Assembly (NCBI RefSeq): GCF_009727055.1
Contig: NC_052351.1
Location: 54,847,441-54,911,440 of the forward strand
DNA from: Benincasa hispida
Taxonomy: Eukaryota; Streptophyta; Magnoliopsida; Cucurbitales; Cucurbitaceae
Direction of reading: 5' to 3'
DNA: 64,000 bases
The notes beneath the pieces are model-generated. The model saw only the letters and a list, made by a program, of their open reading frames with translations. It had not been told where the DNA came from and made no database searches. The translations under genes were made by a program, and so were the position numbers. This document shows positions 1 to 10,969 of the stretch, one piece after another. Within the stretch, counting starts at the first letter, position 1. Every line of letters begins with the position of its first letter.

Positions 1-900
1 CAAACCTCTAATTTTTGTCACTTTCTCTAGGCTAAAAGCTCTCTTACGCTCTGAATTTTGTGGTGTGGTGATATTCATTTGGTAGCAAAAAAACTATGAC
101 ATATAATGAATAGAATTTCCAAAAATACAGCATCTTTTCCATAATTGAACTGGCACCGTGACGCTCGAAGATTGTGTCGCAACGCTGCCTTGATGCCATG
201 CTTCACGGTCATGCTTGTCCAGGGCATGTTGCCCATGGCCGCATGCCCGATCCAACTCCCTTCTAGCATACTTTCATATCATGTGTTGTATTAGCTTAGT
301 TAGTTTGCTTTCTTTACATTTTCATTGTAAGTGACCACTCGCCCTTTTTCATATGCAAGGGTGCCAGTTGGCTTTTTGTTCAGAATGCACTATATGGAGA
401 TAAGACTAATCATCACTTCCCCATACCCGGAGTAGTACTCTATAAAGCTGTTGTTGTTGCTTATTGCTTTCTAGCCTACTACAATCTTTCTTTCTTTATT
501 CCCACTCACAAAAACTTCTTACGAAAACCTTTTCTCCAAACCCGTTTTCTAAAACCGTTTTTCCTAAAACGGAGGTGGAGGTTGCGAGAGGCACTCGGTG
601 TGCCACCGGCAGTCCGTATTCGAGTTGGCTGACTTGTTCGTGAGCGGGAACAAGTGCCGCACAATCGCTAAGAAAAGCTTCCGAAAGAGCGATTGTGACA
701 CCATGCACCCCATACCGTTCATTGTTACAGCAAATTGCTGCAGTCCCAGCGCACAGCGTAGCGTTGCACGGCATACACATTTATTGCTCTCAGGTTGGAG
801 CGCCAAGGTGCAGGGTCGCAGGGATTTTCCACCAAGGTGCATCCACATTTTATTGCTTTAAGAAAACTTGGAGATTTTTCACCTCTTTTATTCCCTCCTG
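1..900. other. Unassigned region with promoter-like and inverted-repeat sequence
   Basis: No gene is recognised. A TATA-like TATAAAG lies at 441-447, followed by a pyrimidine-rich stretch, which would suit an LTR promoter or a decayed plant promoter. A perfect 10-base inverted repeat (CACAATCGCT at 660-669, AGCGATTGTG at 688-697) could form a stem. Short open frames on both strands here overlap each other and show no motif. The GC content of 560-840 is higher than in the flanks. This may be the edge of another repeat that continues left of the window. Confidence 0.3.
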
Positions 901-1309
901 TTGATGTATAGTTCCGGATTGATTTTCTTGTGCATATTTATGTTTAGTTCATTTTGACTTTGAATCTCCTTCTCGAACATAACCTTGTAAACCACTAGCA
1001 AGCACATCAAATATAACAAAATCATATTAAAAACCATAAAAAATCACGGGTAATTAATGCAGATTCTAGGTGTGTTTTACCATCCCACCAAGAACCAACA
1101 AGGATCAAATGTATTGAAAGAAAAACTTGACACTTTCAAATTTATGAACGAAAATATATTAATTTAATTATATTAGATACAATTAATAAAATTATTGATG
1201 TGTTAAGATACACTAATATAAAATTTATTTGGATGAGATCGAAATTACAACTATATAATATGGAAAATTTAATTTATTTTAATATAATTTAGATAATTAA
1301 TTAATTAGT
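901..1309. other. AT-rich stretch without a recognised gene
   Basis: The sequence is strongly AT-rich, with runs of TTAATTAA-like words from about 1140. No frame, repeat or RNA structure could be supported. Confidence 0.5.
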
Positions 1310-1606
1310 TTGGATGAGATTCAAAGTAAAGAGATAATGGAAGAATTAAATTATTTGAATGCAGAGAATTCTCAGGATAAGCTCTCCCAAAAACTTATTG
1401 AAAAGCTCTCCAAAACTCTCCTTCCATTTCTCCACTTTCTTTTAGAAAAAAATTCCCACAAACCGGATTCTTGCCTGAGTTATAACATGTCCATGGAAGT
1501 AGAAAATCTCGAGGAGGAGAATACCGATTCAAGAAGAATTTGCGGTAGTTACATATCTACAAAGTTGTATTCCCTTTATGTTTGGCCATTATTTTTAAGA
1601 TTTTAA
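1310..1606 (+). CDS. Small hypothetical open frame
   Basis: A 98-codon frame of unknown function. The first 40 residues are rich in E, K, L and N and could form a helix. The end is hydrophobic (YSLYVWPLFLRF). No domain or catalytic motif is recognised. It lies just upstream of the envelope-like relic and could be an out-of-phase piece of that repeat rather than a gene. No Kozak context or splice evidence supports expression. Confidence 0.15.
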   Translation: MDEIQSKEIMEELNYLNAENSQDKLSQKLIEKLSKTLLPFLHFLLEKNSHKPDSCLSYNMSMEVENLEEENTDSRRICGSYISTKLYSLYVWPLFLRF

Positions 1607-1683
1607 TGTGTTTTAAATTCTAGAAATCAAAACACGTGATTCGATCAATCGCTTCCATTACAGGATAAAATTGTTCGATCCCT

Positions 1684-2012
1684 GAAGTTTGTGGCAATGC
1701 CTTGGAAAAAAGAGCTTTCTAAAGAAGCTCAATATTGTATAGTGATTATGGAATTACTAGTTAAAGCAGGTTTAGTTAGAACTACCCTGAATGTTGGGCC
1801 ATACTATCCTCATTTAGTCCGTTAGCTCATTTTAATCTATCAAACAATTTTGGCAATGCTGACATCCCTGATTTCCATAAAGTTCATGTTCGGGAACACT
1901 GTTTTCTTTTCTTCCCAACCATTATTAATAAGTTTCTTGATCGCAATGTTGGTGAAAATGTGAATGAGCATCCGCCTGCGTTGAATGACTTGGTCATTGA
2001 GTTGGCAATGTT
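1684..2012 (+). pseudogene. Plant envelope-like / putative plant transposon protein, 5' relic
   Basis: Two frames give pieces of a protein type that I know from plant retroelement annotations as envelope-like or putative plant transposon protein. The early frame has PWKKELSKEAQ and VLNVGPYYP-like text (here TLNVGPYYPH) before a stop near 1825. A second frame from about 1850 has PDFHKVHVREHC, FFPTIINKFLDRNVGENVNE and HPPALNDLVIELAM. There is no start codon and at least one frameshift. The reading breaks at about 2012, where a reversed Copia fragment is joined, and resumes at 2577. Such ORFs usually sit downstream of pol in some plant retroelements. No pol remains beside it here. Confidence 0.5.
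1954..2010 (+). repeat. 57-base direct duplication, left copy
   Basis: This segment of the envelope-like relic is repeated at 2577-2633 with about four differences. The two copies flank the reversed Copia fragment. It is far longer than a normal 5-base target-site duplication. Confidence 0.8.
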
Positions 2013-2528
2013 AGAAAAAAAATGTGGAGGACAAATATGAAAAATGAGAGATATGTTTTCCATTCAACTAAGCATGTCTTTATATAGGCTTACAAACATA
2101 ACCATAGGAATGCCAATGGTTTAAAGTTATAAATGTCATCAAATGCTCATAATTCACATAACTCCTATAACTCAAAAATCACTATTGGTTACAAAAAACT
2201 AAAAGTCACAAAACCCAAAAGTCACACTAAATGCCACAAATAAAGTTTAATAATGACAAATTCTTCAACACCCTCCCTTAAACTTGATTTGTTACACCAA
2301 GTAAACTCCTCATTTTGATAAAAGTCTCCAACTTGAGGGGATTTGTGAAAATTTGAGTTCCACTTCTTTCTTCGTAATGCAATCCCGAATGTAGTCAAAT
2401 CGGGTATCAATGTGCTTGCTCCTCCCATGAAATACTGGATTTTTGGCTAAGGTAATGGCCGATTTGTTGTCAACAAAAATCTCCATTGGACCTTCCATTT
2501 GAAACTTCAACTCCTTCACTAAATTTCT
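2013..2528 (-). mobile_element. Copia fragment: RNase H end, polypurine tract and LTR start
   Basis: On the minus strand, about 2525 to 2290 encodes the end of a Ty1/Copia RNase H, with VDNKSAITLAKNPVFHGRSK and HIDTRFDYIRD. It is followed by a purine tract (AAGTTTAAGGGAGGG, near 2270-2285) and TGTTGAAGAATTTG, a typical Copia LTR start. The LTR part is short (about 250 bases) and has a TATATAAAG promoter-like word on the minus strand at 2075-2083. The rest of pol is missing. It is embedded in the envelope-like relic and shows no 5-base target duplication. Confidence 0.75.
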
Positions 2529-2579
2529 TATACTTGAAAGTGAGCAAGAGTGGAGCAAGATTAGGAAAAGCTTTTTGAA
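2529..2579 (-). repeat. Inverted 51-base copy of the envelope-like relic
   Basis: The reverse complement of this segment matches 2875-2925 with one visible mismatch. It joins the Copia RNase H piece to the resumed forward envelope-like sequence, so a stretch of host gene was copied in backwards at the breakpoint. Confidence 0.8.
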
Positions 2580-3160
2580 AATGTGAATGAGCATCGGCCT
2601 GCGTTGAACGACTTGGTCTTTGAGTTGGCAATGGGTGTAAAGAAAGCCAGGTCAAAGAATGGACAATTTTTTGCTGTTGTTTTGAGTGTGAAGTATGAAA
2701 TCTTGCATAAAATTGGAGTAGTTAACTGGTGTCCATCATCTCACACTTCGGTAATTCTACCAATCTATCTAGCTTGCTGTATCAGACATAATTGGTCTGA
2801 AGCTGTCAAATTATCCATATGTTATCCCTGTCTAATTTGTGGAGTTTTACTGGCAAAAAAACAGACATTCTTACTTCAAAAAGCTTTTCCTAATCTTGCT
2901 CCACCCTTGCTCACTTTCAAGTATAAACTCTTGCAGGGCCATCAAGCCTGTAGGGATGGTTCGAGTCAGTCTTTTGTTAACACTCTTTTTGGGGAACAAG
3001 TTATGCATTTAGCATTGCACAAAGCGTAAGGCTGAGGTAGATGGTGTGCTTTAGGTGATGCGTTTATCTTCTAACCATGTTGATCTGGCATCTACTTCGA
3101 GTGGGTTGATGCTGGTGCTGGTGGTGATTGTTTACTAGTGGTTTGGTTCATTCTTTACTC
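2577..3160 (+). pseudogene. Plant envelope-like protein, 3' relic
   Basis: The frame at 2583-3029 (148 codons) continues the envelope-like protein. It has HRPALNDLVFELAMGVKKAR, IGVVNWCPSSHTSVI, LICGVLLAKKQ and PPLLTFKYKLLQGHQ. These blocks match what I recall of the cucurbit envelope-like or plant transposon protein family. Beyond the stop at 3029 another frame has SSNHVDLASTSSG, so the relic extends to about 3160. It begins with the duplicated 57-base block. No signal peptide or membrane anchor can be identified with confidence, so 'envelope' is only a family label. Confidence 0.55.
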
Positions 3161-3336
3161 AGTTTTCTTTTTTCTAGACAAACACAGAGGGGGACTAGTC
3201 CTCATTACTTGATATTATTTTTGTCTCCCTTAGATGTCATCTGTGCCATTTAAGACAGTGACAAGGGGTGAATAGGTTACTGGTGCCTTGTTTTTTTCTC
3301 TTGTGGTTTGGTTGGTTGATTTGTTGCGAATGTTTT
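3161..3336. other. Spacer without a recognised gene
   Basis: Nothing is recognised between the envelope-like relic and the COP1 LTR, apart from T- and G-rich text. Confidence 0.4.
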
Positions 3337-5395
3337 TGTTGGAAATGTGATCAAAGTTCAAAATCCATTAAATAAAGGGATGATCTTGTGTTTATAAGTG
3401 AGAACAACTATCTCCAATGGTGTAGGATCTTTTGGGTGAAACAAAAGTAAAACCATGAGGGTTATGCCCAAAGTGGACAATATCACTAAAAGAATATATT
3501 AGCATGCAAGGGAAGCAAACATAATCAATGAACACTCTAATGACATTTAATTTGAGTTCTAAAAGCATTCTTTCACAAGAAGGCTTGAAATAAACATACC
3601 TTTGATGAAATCTTCCAATTCTAAGATGCTCCTCACTTATCCTTGAATTTGAGTGGTGGAACTCAGATTTGAGTGAATTTGGCAAGTCTATTTGTGGGTT
3701 TGAAGAGGAAGAAGAAGATGAAGCAGAAACCAACCTTTCAGCTTCCAATTCTCAGTCCATCCAATTCCTCTGAGCAAATTGAAGGTGTTTTGTACTTCAG
3801 CAGGATGCAAGCAATCTCTAAAACTTCAATCCCAACAGCTCCTTCAACAATTGAAGTAGAAATTTGGTGTGATTGTGCATGAAAAACACCTCATGCTTAG
3901 AGGTGGGAAAAACCCACTTTGTTATTTTTCAATTTTTCAAATTCAAAATTTAATTAATTTCCAAAAGCAACTAAAATTTAATCTAATTAATTCATAATTA
4001 ATTAAATTTAAAATATCAAAATTCAATTTCTCAAATTGAATTGAAATTTAAAAATTAATTAAACATATTAATTAATTAAATAATAATTTCACATCAAATA
4101 TTAAATTAATCACACACCTAATTTTAAACATGAATCTTATTCATGTAATTAATATTTAAACTAATATTTAAATATTAATAACTCTCCAATTTCGTTTAGT
4201 TTCAACAAATTAAACGTTAATTATATCGAATATAATTAAGCAAACCTTAATTTGATTTTGAATTAATTCAAACTGAAAACGCTAATTTCAATTTGAACAT
4301 TCTCAAATTGAAATTCAAATTGATATCATTCCAAATTCACTCAATTTAATAATTCAAGGTGTTCCCTATAGATCATGAGCTCCAACGATTAAGATCAATT
4401 GGCTAAGTTTTTTACATCGAATTAATCAATATCCATTAACTAACTATTGAGTCACACACTATAGCTTGATAGTTGCACTCTCCTCACTGAAAATATATTT
4501 GCGTCCACACGGAATAACCATAACTAGTAAGTCGACCCTTCACAGGTTCGTAACATTGACTAGGTAAATATGTTGTTTTATCCTCGATATTATATCTTGT
4601 TCCTTAAGTTCCAACTGATCCTCTAATGAACAATTGGTTTATGATCCAATCACTAAACCACATCCCTCTCGAGCTAGCAAGAGGGTTGGGCCCCTTGTTC
4701 AAGACCCGAATACAGTACTCAAGAGAACAACCTTTCTCCTATCCTTAAATCGGGTAGGCGTGAATTCCATCTTGCACCCTATGTCCTTAGCTATCTACCC
4801 AGTCTTACCCCTGAAATGGGAGGTTTATTGAGCAGGCGTTGTTGAGCCAACCCTCACCTATGCAAATATAAGGATAATCTCGAATAAACAGAAGTTCATA
4901 GTTAGCTCAGGATTAAGATCGAGTCACCTAGGTCATCTAAGTGAAATAGTCAGTTTTAAATAGTAAACAACATTATAAAGTAAGAATGACTTATTTCCTG
5001 GTCCGATCTTATGTAAACTCATTGCATAGGACGCCTTTACTCCTCGTGTCAATACATGAACGAATCTAGATCACTTCGTTTGTAGCATCTTTACAACATC
5101 TTGTAATAGTTGCAAAGTAGGCTACATCTAATAGTGTTACCAGAATAAGGTACCCAATCTTAATCATATACTATAGACCGTTTTGGTTATTTACTCGAAC
5201 TTGATCCATGTCTGTCTCTACATATCAAGTATTCATGTAATAGACATGGATCATAGTTTATTGGACTTAGACTCTATGAATGCAATTAATAGATTCAATA
5301 TCTTCTATTGAATAAATGTTGAATAACATCTTTTATTGATAATAGAATATGTATAACTTTTACAAACTGCGAGTTTTAGGACATAAAACCTAACA
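3337..5395 (-). repeat. COP1 long terminal repeat (3' LTR of a reversed Copia element)
   Basis: On the minus strand this LTR starts TGTTAGGTTTTATGTCC at 5395 and ends CATTTCCAACA at 3337, the TGTT...AACA ends usual for plant Copia. It is about 2.06 kb, long for Copia. The middle (3900-4330) is very AT-rich. Immediately to the right is a minus-strand polypurine tract and then RNase H, which fixes orientation and identity. Text near 4360-4860 recurs in diverged form in the COP3 LTR (62850-62950) and, forward, in COP2 (50400-50900), so the three Copia LTRs are relatives. Confidence 0.8.
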
Positions 5396-5396
5396 A

Positions 5397-5410
5397 TACT
5401 CCCACTTAGA
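5397..5410 (-). promoter_or_regulatory. COP1 polypurine tract
   Basis: The minus strand reads GTCTAAGTGGGAGT directly before the LTR start. This is the expected plus-strand DNA primer site for Copia reverse transcription. Confidence 0.7.
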
Positions 5411-5552
5411 CTAAAACTCCAGTGGATCAATATATACAAGTATATATAAAGTTGAGTTACACTCAGAGAACAAAAAGTATACATACAATAAACTAGGGCA
5501 TTAAATACCCATAAATTCTCCCACTCACCCTAGTGATAAATATCTCGTAGAC

Positions 5553-6038
5553 CTAGTCCTGTAGGTGACCCTCGAATATTTTAGTCGATAGGGCCTTCGT
5601 AAATTGATCAACTAAGTTGTCTTGTGATACTATCTGTGTGGTGATCACATCTCCTCTATGTACAATCTCCCTGATGAGATGGTACTTCCACTCAATGTGC
5701 TTTTCTCGTTTATGGCTTCGAGGTTCATTTGAATTTGCAACTGATCCATTGTTGTCACAATAGAGGGTGACAGGAAGGTGCATATTAGGAACTACTTCCA
5801 GGTCAGTCAGGAACTTTATAAGCCATACTGCTTCTTTTACTGCTTCACTTGCAGCTACATACTCAGCTTCCATTGTGGAGTCTGCAATACAACTTTGCTT
5901 GATGCTTCTCCATACAACTACTCCTCCATTCGGAGTGAAAATTGACCCCAAAGTTGATTTCCTTGAATCTATATCGGTTTGGAAGTAAGAATTAGTGTAT
6001 CTAGTAACGATCAGATCCTTAACACCAAACATGAGCAT
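5553..6038 (-). pseudogene. COP1 Copia RNase H
   Basis: A 161-codon minus-strand frame is the C-terminal Copia RNase H. It has TRYTNSYFQTDIDSRKSTLG, VVWRSIKQSCIADSTMEAEY, LYCDNNGSVANSNEPRSHKR and VDQFTKALS. The acidic residues of the ST(M)EAEY and YCDN motifs are present. The usual polyprotein would enter this domain from RT, and here RT lies in other frames to the right. The domain would degrade RNA in RNA-DNA hybrids during reverse transcription in cytoplasmic particles. It is a fragment of a dead polyprotein. Confidence 0.85.
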
Positions 6039-7254
6039 ATAATTTTTCGTTCTTTGAAGATACTTGAGAATATTCTTAATGATAGTCCAATGATCAAACC
6101 CAGGATCGGACTGAAATATGTTGACTATTCAAACTGCATAGCATATATCGGGACGTGTACACAACATGGCATACATCAAGCTCCCTACCGTTGATGCATG
6201 TGGAATTTGTTTCATATCCTCAACCTGTAGAGGTGTCTTAAGACATTTTTCCTTAGAAGGTGAACTCCATGCTTGAAAGGCAATGTTCCTCTTATGGAAT
6301 TTTGTATTTTATATCTAGACAACATCTTGTCCATATAAGATGCTTGAGACAGTGCTAATGTTTTGTTCTTACGATTTCGAACTATTTGGATCCTAATAAC
6401 ATATTGTGCGTAGCCAGCCATCTTTTAATGTCAGCAAAAATTCTACTTCAATCCCAATGTGTAGAATATCATCAACATACAACACCAGAAAAGCGGCAGT
6501 TTTGTTAACGATTTTCTTGTAAACACAAGGTTCGTCAAATGTTTTGTTCAAAGCCATAAGATTTGATCGCAGTGTCAAATCTCATATTCCAGGATCGAGA
6601 TGCTTGTTCCAACCCATAAATTGATCGATTAAGTTTGCAAACCTTTTGCTCTTGACCCTGTTCAATAAACCTTTATGGTTGAGACATATAGATATTCCCT
6701 TCAAGATAACCATTCAGAAAGACTGTCTTGAAATCCATTTGCCATATTTCATATTCATAAAATGTTTCTATGAAAAAGAGTATTCTAAGTGACTTTATCA
6801 TGGCAATCGGAGAAAAGGTTTATCATAGTCTACCCCCCTCTCTTTGGGTAAATCCTTTTGCCACAAGTCTAGCTTTATAGGTCTGTACCTTACCAACTTG
6901 GTCTCGTTTTCTCTTGTAGATCAATTTGCAATCAATGGTTTTTATCCCTTCAGGTTGATCTACAAGATCCTAGACAAAATTGAAACACATAAATTCCATT
7001 TCAAGGTCCATGACTTTAATCTATTTGTTTTTATCCAAATTAATCATTGCTTGTTTGAAAGATAATGGATCCTCTAAGCCATCATCTGGTATGATGACTT
7101 GAGTTTCAGTTAAACCCATATACTGGTAAGGCTGTTGCACAACTCTCCCATTACAGCGAGGTATTCTTAACTCTTGATATGGATGTGAAGTACTAGTTGT
7201 TGGTATTGGTGTCCTAATTCTCCCGGATTCTCGTTGTTTTGTAAAGATACACAT
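6039..7254 (-). pseudogene. COP1 Copia reverse transcriptase, frameshifted
   Basis: Several short minus-strand frames together cover Copia RT. 7254-7021 has the region before RT (SHPYQELRIPRCNGRVVQQP, IIPDDGLEDPLSFKQAM). 6578-6393 has CVYKKI and the catalytic box YVDDIL (about 6462-6479). 6421-6212 has SQASYMDKMLSRY, and 6100-6190 decodes to the end of the RT connection. The frames do not connect, so the gene is dead. No Copia integrase or Gag is found to the right, so the element is truncated at about 7254, where the forward COP2 LTR seems to begin. Confidence 0.75.
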
Positions 7255-7360
7255 TGTTCGACGAATAAAATAAGTTTTATTTAATTATGGCATTTACTCA
7301 TATCTAATAAACAAAGCTCCTTGGTTATCTTATGTGAACTTAAGCATGTATATGTGATAT
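7255..7360 (+). repeat. COP2 LTR, left fragment
   Basis: AT-rich text from TGTTCGACG at 7255 to GATAT at 7356-7360. The same GATAT directly follows the far end of the B element at 46320-46324, and there the sequence continues as a forward Copia LTR. I infer that this is the first ~100 bases of that LTR, split by B. No second intact copy is available to prove it. Confidence 0.5.
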
Positions 7361-8515
7361 TGATGCTTATTTTATGAAGTGGGAATGTGGGTGATATGCA
7401 TTGATGAAATTGCATGGTGCACTCAAGTTTCCTCAACGGAATCTAAGTGTAAATTCCACTGAGTTTCCTGGTAAGTCCAGGGTCGAACTCAGGGACTTGG
7501 GAAAACAGGTTGCGTTGGTAATTTTTAGAAAAATTTTACGGTAACCATATAAATAAATTGTTGGTTTGTTGTTGATTGCGTTAATGAGAAAATAAACAAA
7601 TATGGCAGATTTGAGAAAATTCAGTTGTGTGATAGATGCACCGAGTATGCGATGAATGGGTTGAGAAGATCTTTAGCTAGCATTACTTGGGAATGCGTCA
7701 GACTATACGATCATGCTACAACCATGCACAACAAGTCATTTTCCAATGCAAATGCAATGCTCCTAAGTCTAGGACGCGTGTTTTGAATGCAAAAGTGTCT
7801 ATAGAGCTTATCCCTAAGTCTCTACTCTTGTCCTATGCGATAATGCAAATGCATAAAAGCAAGGTGACCCACCTACAATCATATCCTATCTTTAGGATGC
7901 ATGCAATGCGTTGATAACAAATAGTGCTTATTCCTAAGCTCCTATCTCTTGATTATGCGTTCTAATCTAACTCTCTTGAGCCTAGATTCCAACTTGACGT
8001 TTCCAAGCCTAGATCCTATCCTTAGACTACCCTCTCGAGTATCTCTAATTGACAAATGAAGCATACATAATACAAGATAATCACATAGCATGAAGATTCC
8101 CTAGTTGTGCTAGCTAAATGCTTCTCAACCCATTCAATTGATTTAGCTACTCATGCATAAATAACAGAGAGTGAACAAATACAGAGAAGTGGACTCCATT
8201 ACGATAAATGAGTGGAGTACAAAATACAATGGAAGTTAAAGGTAGAGAGCCTGCTAGTAATTCCTTGTTGACCGAGGCTTTTACACTGTAAATCTCTATT
8301 CGGTTCCAAAGATGTTCCTACTTTCGTACGTGTCGGCCCTCTCTTTGTCCTTGAAGCTTCTGACGCTCTCCCAAGCTTACTGGAAGGATCTGCCGGCACA
8401 ACCTCCTCTCTCGCATCTGCCTTAAAACAAAAGAAAATCTAAGAACAAGGCTAAACTATGAATAGACTTCTGAGCTGGTGGAATGGTGAACCCCTCTTCT
8501 GAAGGATGCCCTTAG

Positions 8516-8523
8516 TATTTATA
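8516..8523 (-). promoter_or_regulatory. TATA box of the element B 3' LTR
   Basis: TATAAATA on the minus strand, about 510 bases into the 1.67 kb LTR. The same word holds the same place in the forward B-type LTR at 63868-63875. Confidence 0.6.
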
Positions 8524-9010
8524 GAACATCCAGGGTGAAAGTCGACTTCTCTCTCATGATTGTACAAACGAGACTACTACTTTAATTCTTGACTGATGCG
8601 CCAAATATTTGTCACCGAAAAGCTGAATGTACTTGTTATCGTTAATCAACTGTCAATTTAATTCGGATTCGACTGTCATCAGCTTTCTGTCCCATCGCGA
8701 TTAATTAGCCTTTCACCCAGATGCGCTCACCATGTTTCGCTAACCAAGTTGCGGCAATCCTTCTCGGGCGAATGTTTTCGAGCATAATCATCGCAAAGCC
8801 TTGTGGTAAAGTTGTGCTCGACCGATGATTTCCTATGATCATAACTTCCGCCTTGCATCAATGCATTTTCTGGACAAAAATACAAAAATCAACTGTTCTA
8901 ATCCGATAAAAGTATGCGACCGCAATGTTATGAAATTGATGCTTAATGAATGCAATTTAACATGTTCTATCAATGCAAACCAGCTTTGTTTAAGAACTTA
9001 GCACTATGAT

Positions 9011-9034
9011 AATGTGCATTTCTGTCCATTATCA
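9011..9034 (-). promoter_or_regulatory. B-type LTR-start hairpin (imperfect)
   Basis: Directly after the LTR's first two bases the minus strand can pair ATAATGGACA with TGCACATTAT across a GAAA loop, with two mismatches. See the A-type hairpin at 54777-54800. Confidence 0.5.
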
Positions 9035-9911
9035 CATCCCCAAATTTAAACAATGCTTTTCCTCAAGCATAAGCTAAAAATTTTCTTTAGCAAGTCAACC
9101 ACAAAGTTCTTTTCCTAGATTTCTCAAGGATATTTCATTCAAATCCTATATACCAAAGTTTCCTCAAGTTTTATTCAAGTCTTTTCTTAAAATATTTCTA
9201 AGACCTAGGGATTGCAAGCTAAACCTTCAAAAGGATTTTACTAATTTCCAGAACATCGCATAATTTATTTCAAAAAGAGAATTTTCCACTAGGGTGTCAA
9301 ATGATTTTATCCTTGCATATTTCTTGTCATTGTTATTTTTCTTCTGACCTTGCACTGATCCAAGTGCCTTGTCTTCATTTTGGCTTACCCTCACGTGTGT
9401 CATGCAGACTTCCAACTACGAGCAATGCGCTCTTTCTCAGGCTAAACTCATACCTACTTGGCAGTGGAGTTGCGGTCATTTATTTATGCGTTGATCCTGG
9501 TGACTTACTTTTGTTTTGGCTTGCCCTCACGTGTGTTATGCGGACATCTAACTACGGGTAAGTGTCTTTCACAACTTAACTCTTATCAACATGGGTTTCC
9601 CATTGCGTTGACAGTGCAGTTGTTATTTTCATTTTTTTTTTTTTTGAAAATAGCAAGGTCGAAAATACCTCACCCATAAATTTAAAATGCGGCAATGTCC
9701 TCATTGCCAAAAGATTGAAATGAGTCATGCGATGTTCTTAGAATGCGTTGTAAAGAGAGTTTGAAAGAGAGCTAGCAAATCTCTAACTTCTAGAAATATT
9801 TCATGACGTGACTATCTTAAAGTTAAGTTGACTCTAGTATATACAAATGAAATAGAAGTATGTTTTTCATCATTGAAATCATAATTCGCAAAGAGACAAC
9901 ATGCGGTAACT
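9035..9911 (-). other. Element B 3' untranslated region with tandem repeat
   Basis: A purine tract AAATTTGGGG (9038-9047, minus strand) touches the LTR. Upstream on the minus strand lie two diverged copies of a block of about 100-130 bases (near 9340-9440 and 9480-9580), with core text like CTCGTAGTTGGA...TGACACACGTGAGGG...AAGCCAAAA. The same core is found at 20400-20620 and 62990-63070. A 14-T run is near 9630-9645. The short frames here read like membrane proteins only because the repeats are T-rich. Confidence 0.6.
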
Positions 9912-10239
9912 TGATAACTTGTAGAAATACATATTATTTATGCTACCTTATCTAGATATTGAGGCCAAAAGTAAGTAAATACGCGTTGATTATATCAAAA
10001 TTAGCTTAGAAATGCAATAATTATGAATTATTGCAATTACACGCACTAACATCATCAAGATGGATGAAAAGGATATTTCTACTCTGTTTTGTAGGAAACC
10101 AAGTCACCTCTTGCGATCAAGGCTCGAGATAAACTGACCAACGCATCTCTGTCATATTGCACCCGTCAATCAACAATGAAAGGACGATCAATGCAATGAT
10201 GGCGCAATGCGACAGTCGATCCAAAGCTGACTTTCAACT

Positions 10240-10269
10240 GCATGCGGTAATAAAAACAACACCGCATGC
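10240..10269. promoter_or_regulatory. GCATGCGGT inverted repeat in A-type LTR
   Basis: GCATGCGGT at 10240-10248 and ACCGCATGC at 10261-10269 form perfect 9-base arms around a 12-base spacer. Less perfect forms occur in the other A LTRs (10748-10780, 22255-22285, 45597-45630). It sits roughly 190 bases upstream of the TATA box once the nested LTR is discounted. Confidence 0.55.
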
Positions 10270-10829
10270 GGAACACCCTATCGAAAGATGCAGTTGAGCA
10301 ACGCAAATGCAGAGGATTGTGACACGTGTACAACTAAGTTGTGCAGATTTGAAGATTTGATTGCATAACAGAATGAATAATTATTCCACCATCTTCGAAA
10401 TTTCCATAACAAAAAGTGGGGACCACTGATAGCTTGTAGAAATACAAGTTAATTATACTACCTTATCTAGATATTGCGGTCAAAAGAGAATAAATATGCG
10501 CCAATTGTATGAAAATTAACATAGAAATAGAATAATTTTGAATTATCGCAATTACACCCACTAACATCATTGAGATGGAAGAAATTTCGACTCTGTTTTG
10601 CAGGAGACCAAGACACCGCTTGCGATTAAGGCTCAAGACAATCGAACTAACGCTTCTCTGTCACATTGCGCCCGTCAATCAAACAATGAAAGACGATTAA
10701 TGCAATGACGACATAGTGCGACAGTCAATCTAGAGCTGACTTTCAACCGCATACAGTAATAAAAACAACACCACATGCGAACACCTGATCGAAAGATGCA
10801 GCTCAGCAACGCAAATCCAGAGGATTGTG

Positions 10830-10837
10830 ACACGTGT
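10830..10837. promoter_or_regulatory. G-box (ACACGTGT) in A-type LTR
   Basis: The palindrome ACACGTGT lies about 125 bases upstream of the TATA box. The same word occurs in A-type LTRs at 10323-10330, 22196-22203, 45538-45545 and 49240-49247, but is lost in those at 39733 and 55198. Plant bZIP and bHLH factors bind CACGTG cores. A role here is inference. Confidence 0.5.
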
Positions 10838-10961
10838 ACGACTAATAGTTATGCAGATTTGACGGTCTGATTGTATAACAGAAGGAATAAATATCCTTCC
10901 ATCTTCGGAATTTCCATAACAAAAAGTGGGGACCACAAGGCTGGAGTCAAAGATCTTCACC

Positions 10962-10969
10962 TATAAATA
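10962..10969 (+). promoter_or_regulatory. TATA box of the solo A LTR
   Basis: TATAAATA after CTTCACC. The same context recurs at 12293, 22060 (minus), 45408 (minus), 49110 (minus) and 55325, so it is a conserved part of the A LTR. Confidence 0.65.

Larger units (their letters stand above)
7361..9034 (-). repeat. Element B 3' LTR
   Basis: A 1,674-base LTR. On the minus strand it starts TGATAATGG at 9034 and ends AATAAGCATCA at 7361. A TATA box (TATAAATA, minus strand) is at 8516-8523. The text CCAGGGTCGAACTCAGGGAC near 7480 is the reversed form of the 'first-base-of-leader' block common in Athila-like LTRs. The second copy is 40185-46319 once the nested LTRs are removed. Confidence 0.8.

Noticed and set aside
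3392..3882. Ser-rich minus-strand frame and overlapping plus-strand frame as genes
   Set aside because: Inside the COP1 LTR; comparable text occurs in COP3's LTR without the frames.
9301..9679. Hydrophobic frames resembling small membrane proteins
   Set aside because: They are the antisense of T-rich tandem repeats in element B's 3' UTR; both copies of the repeat give similar text.
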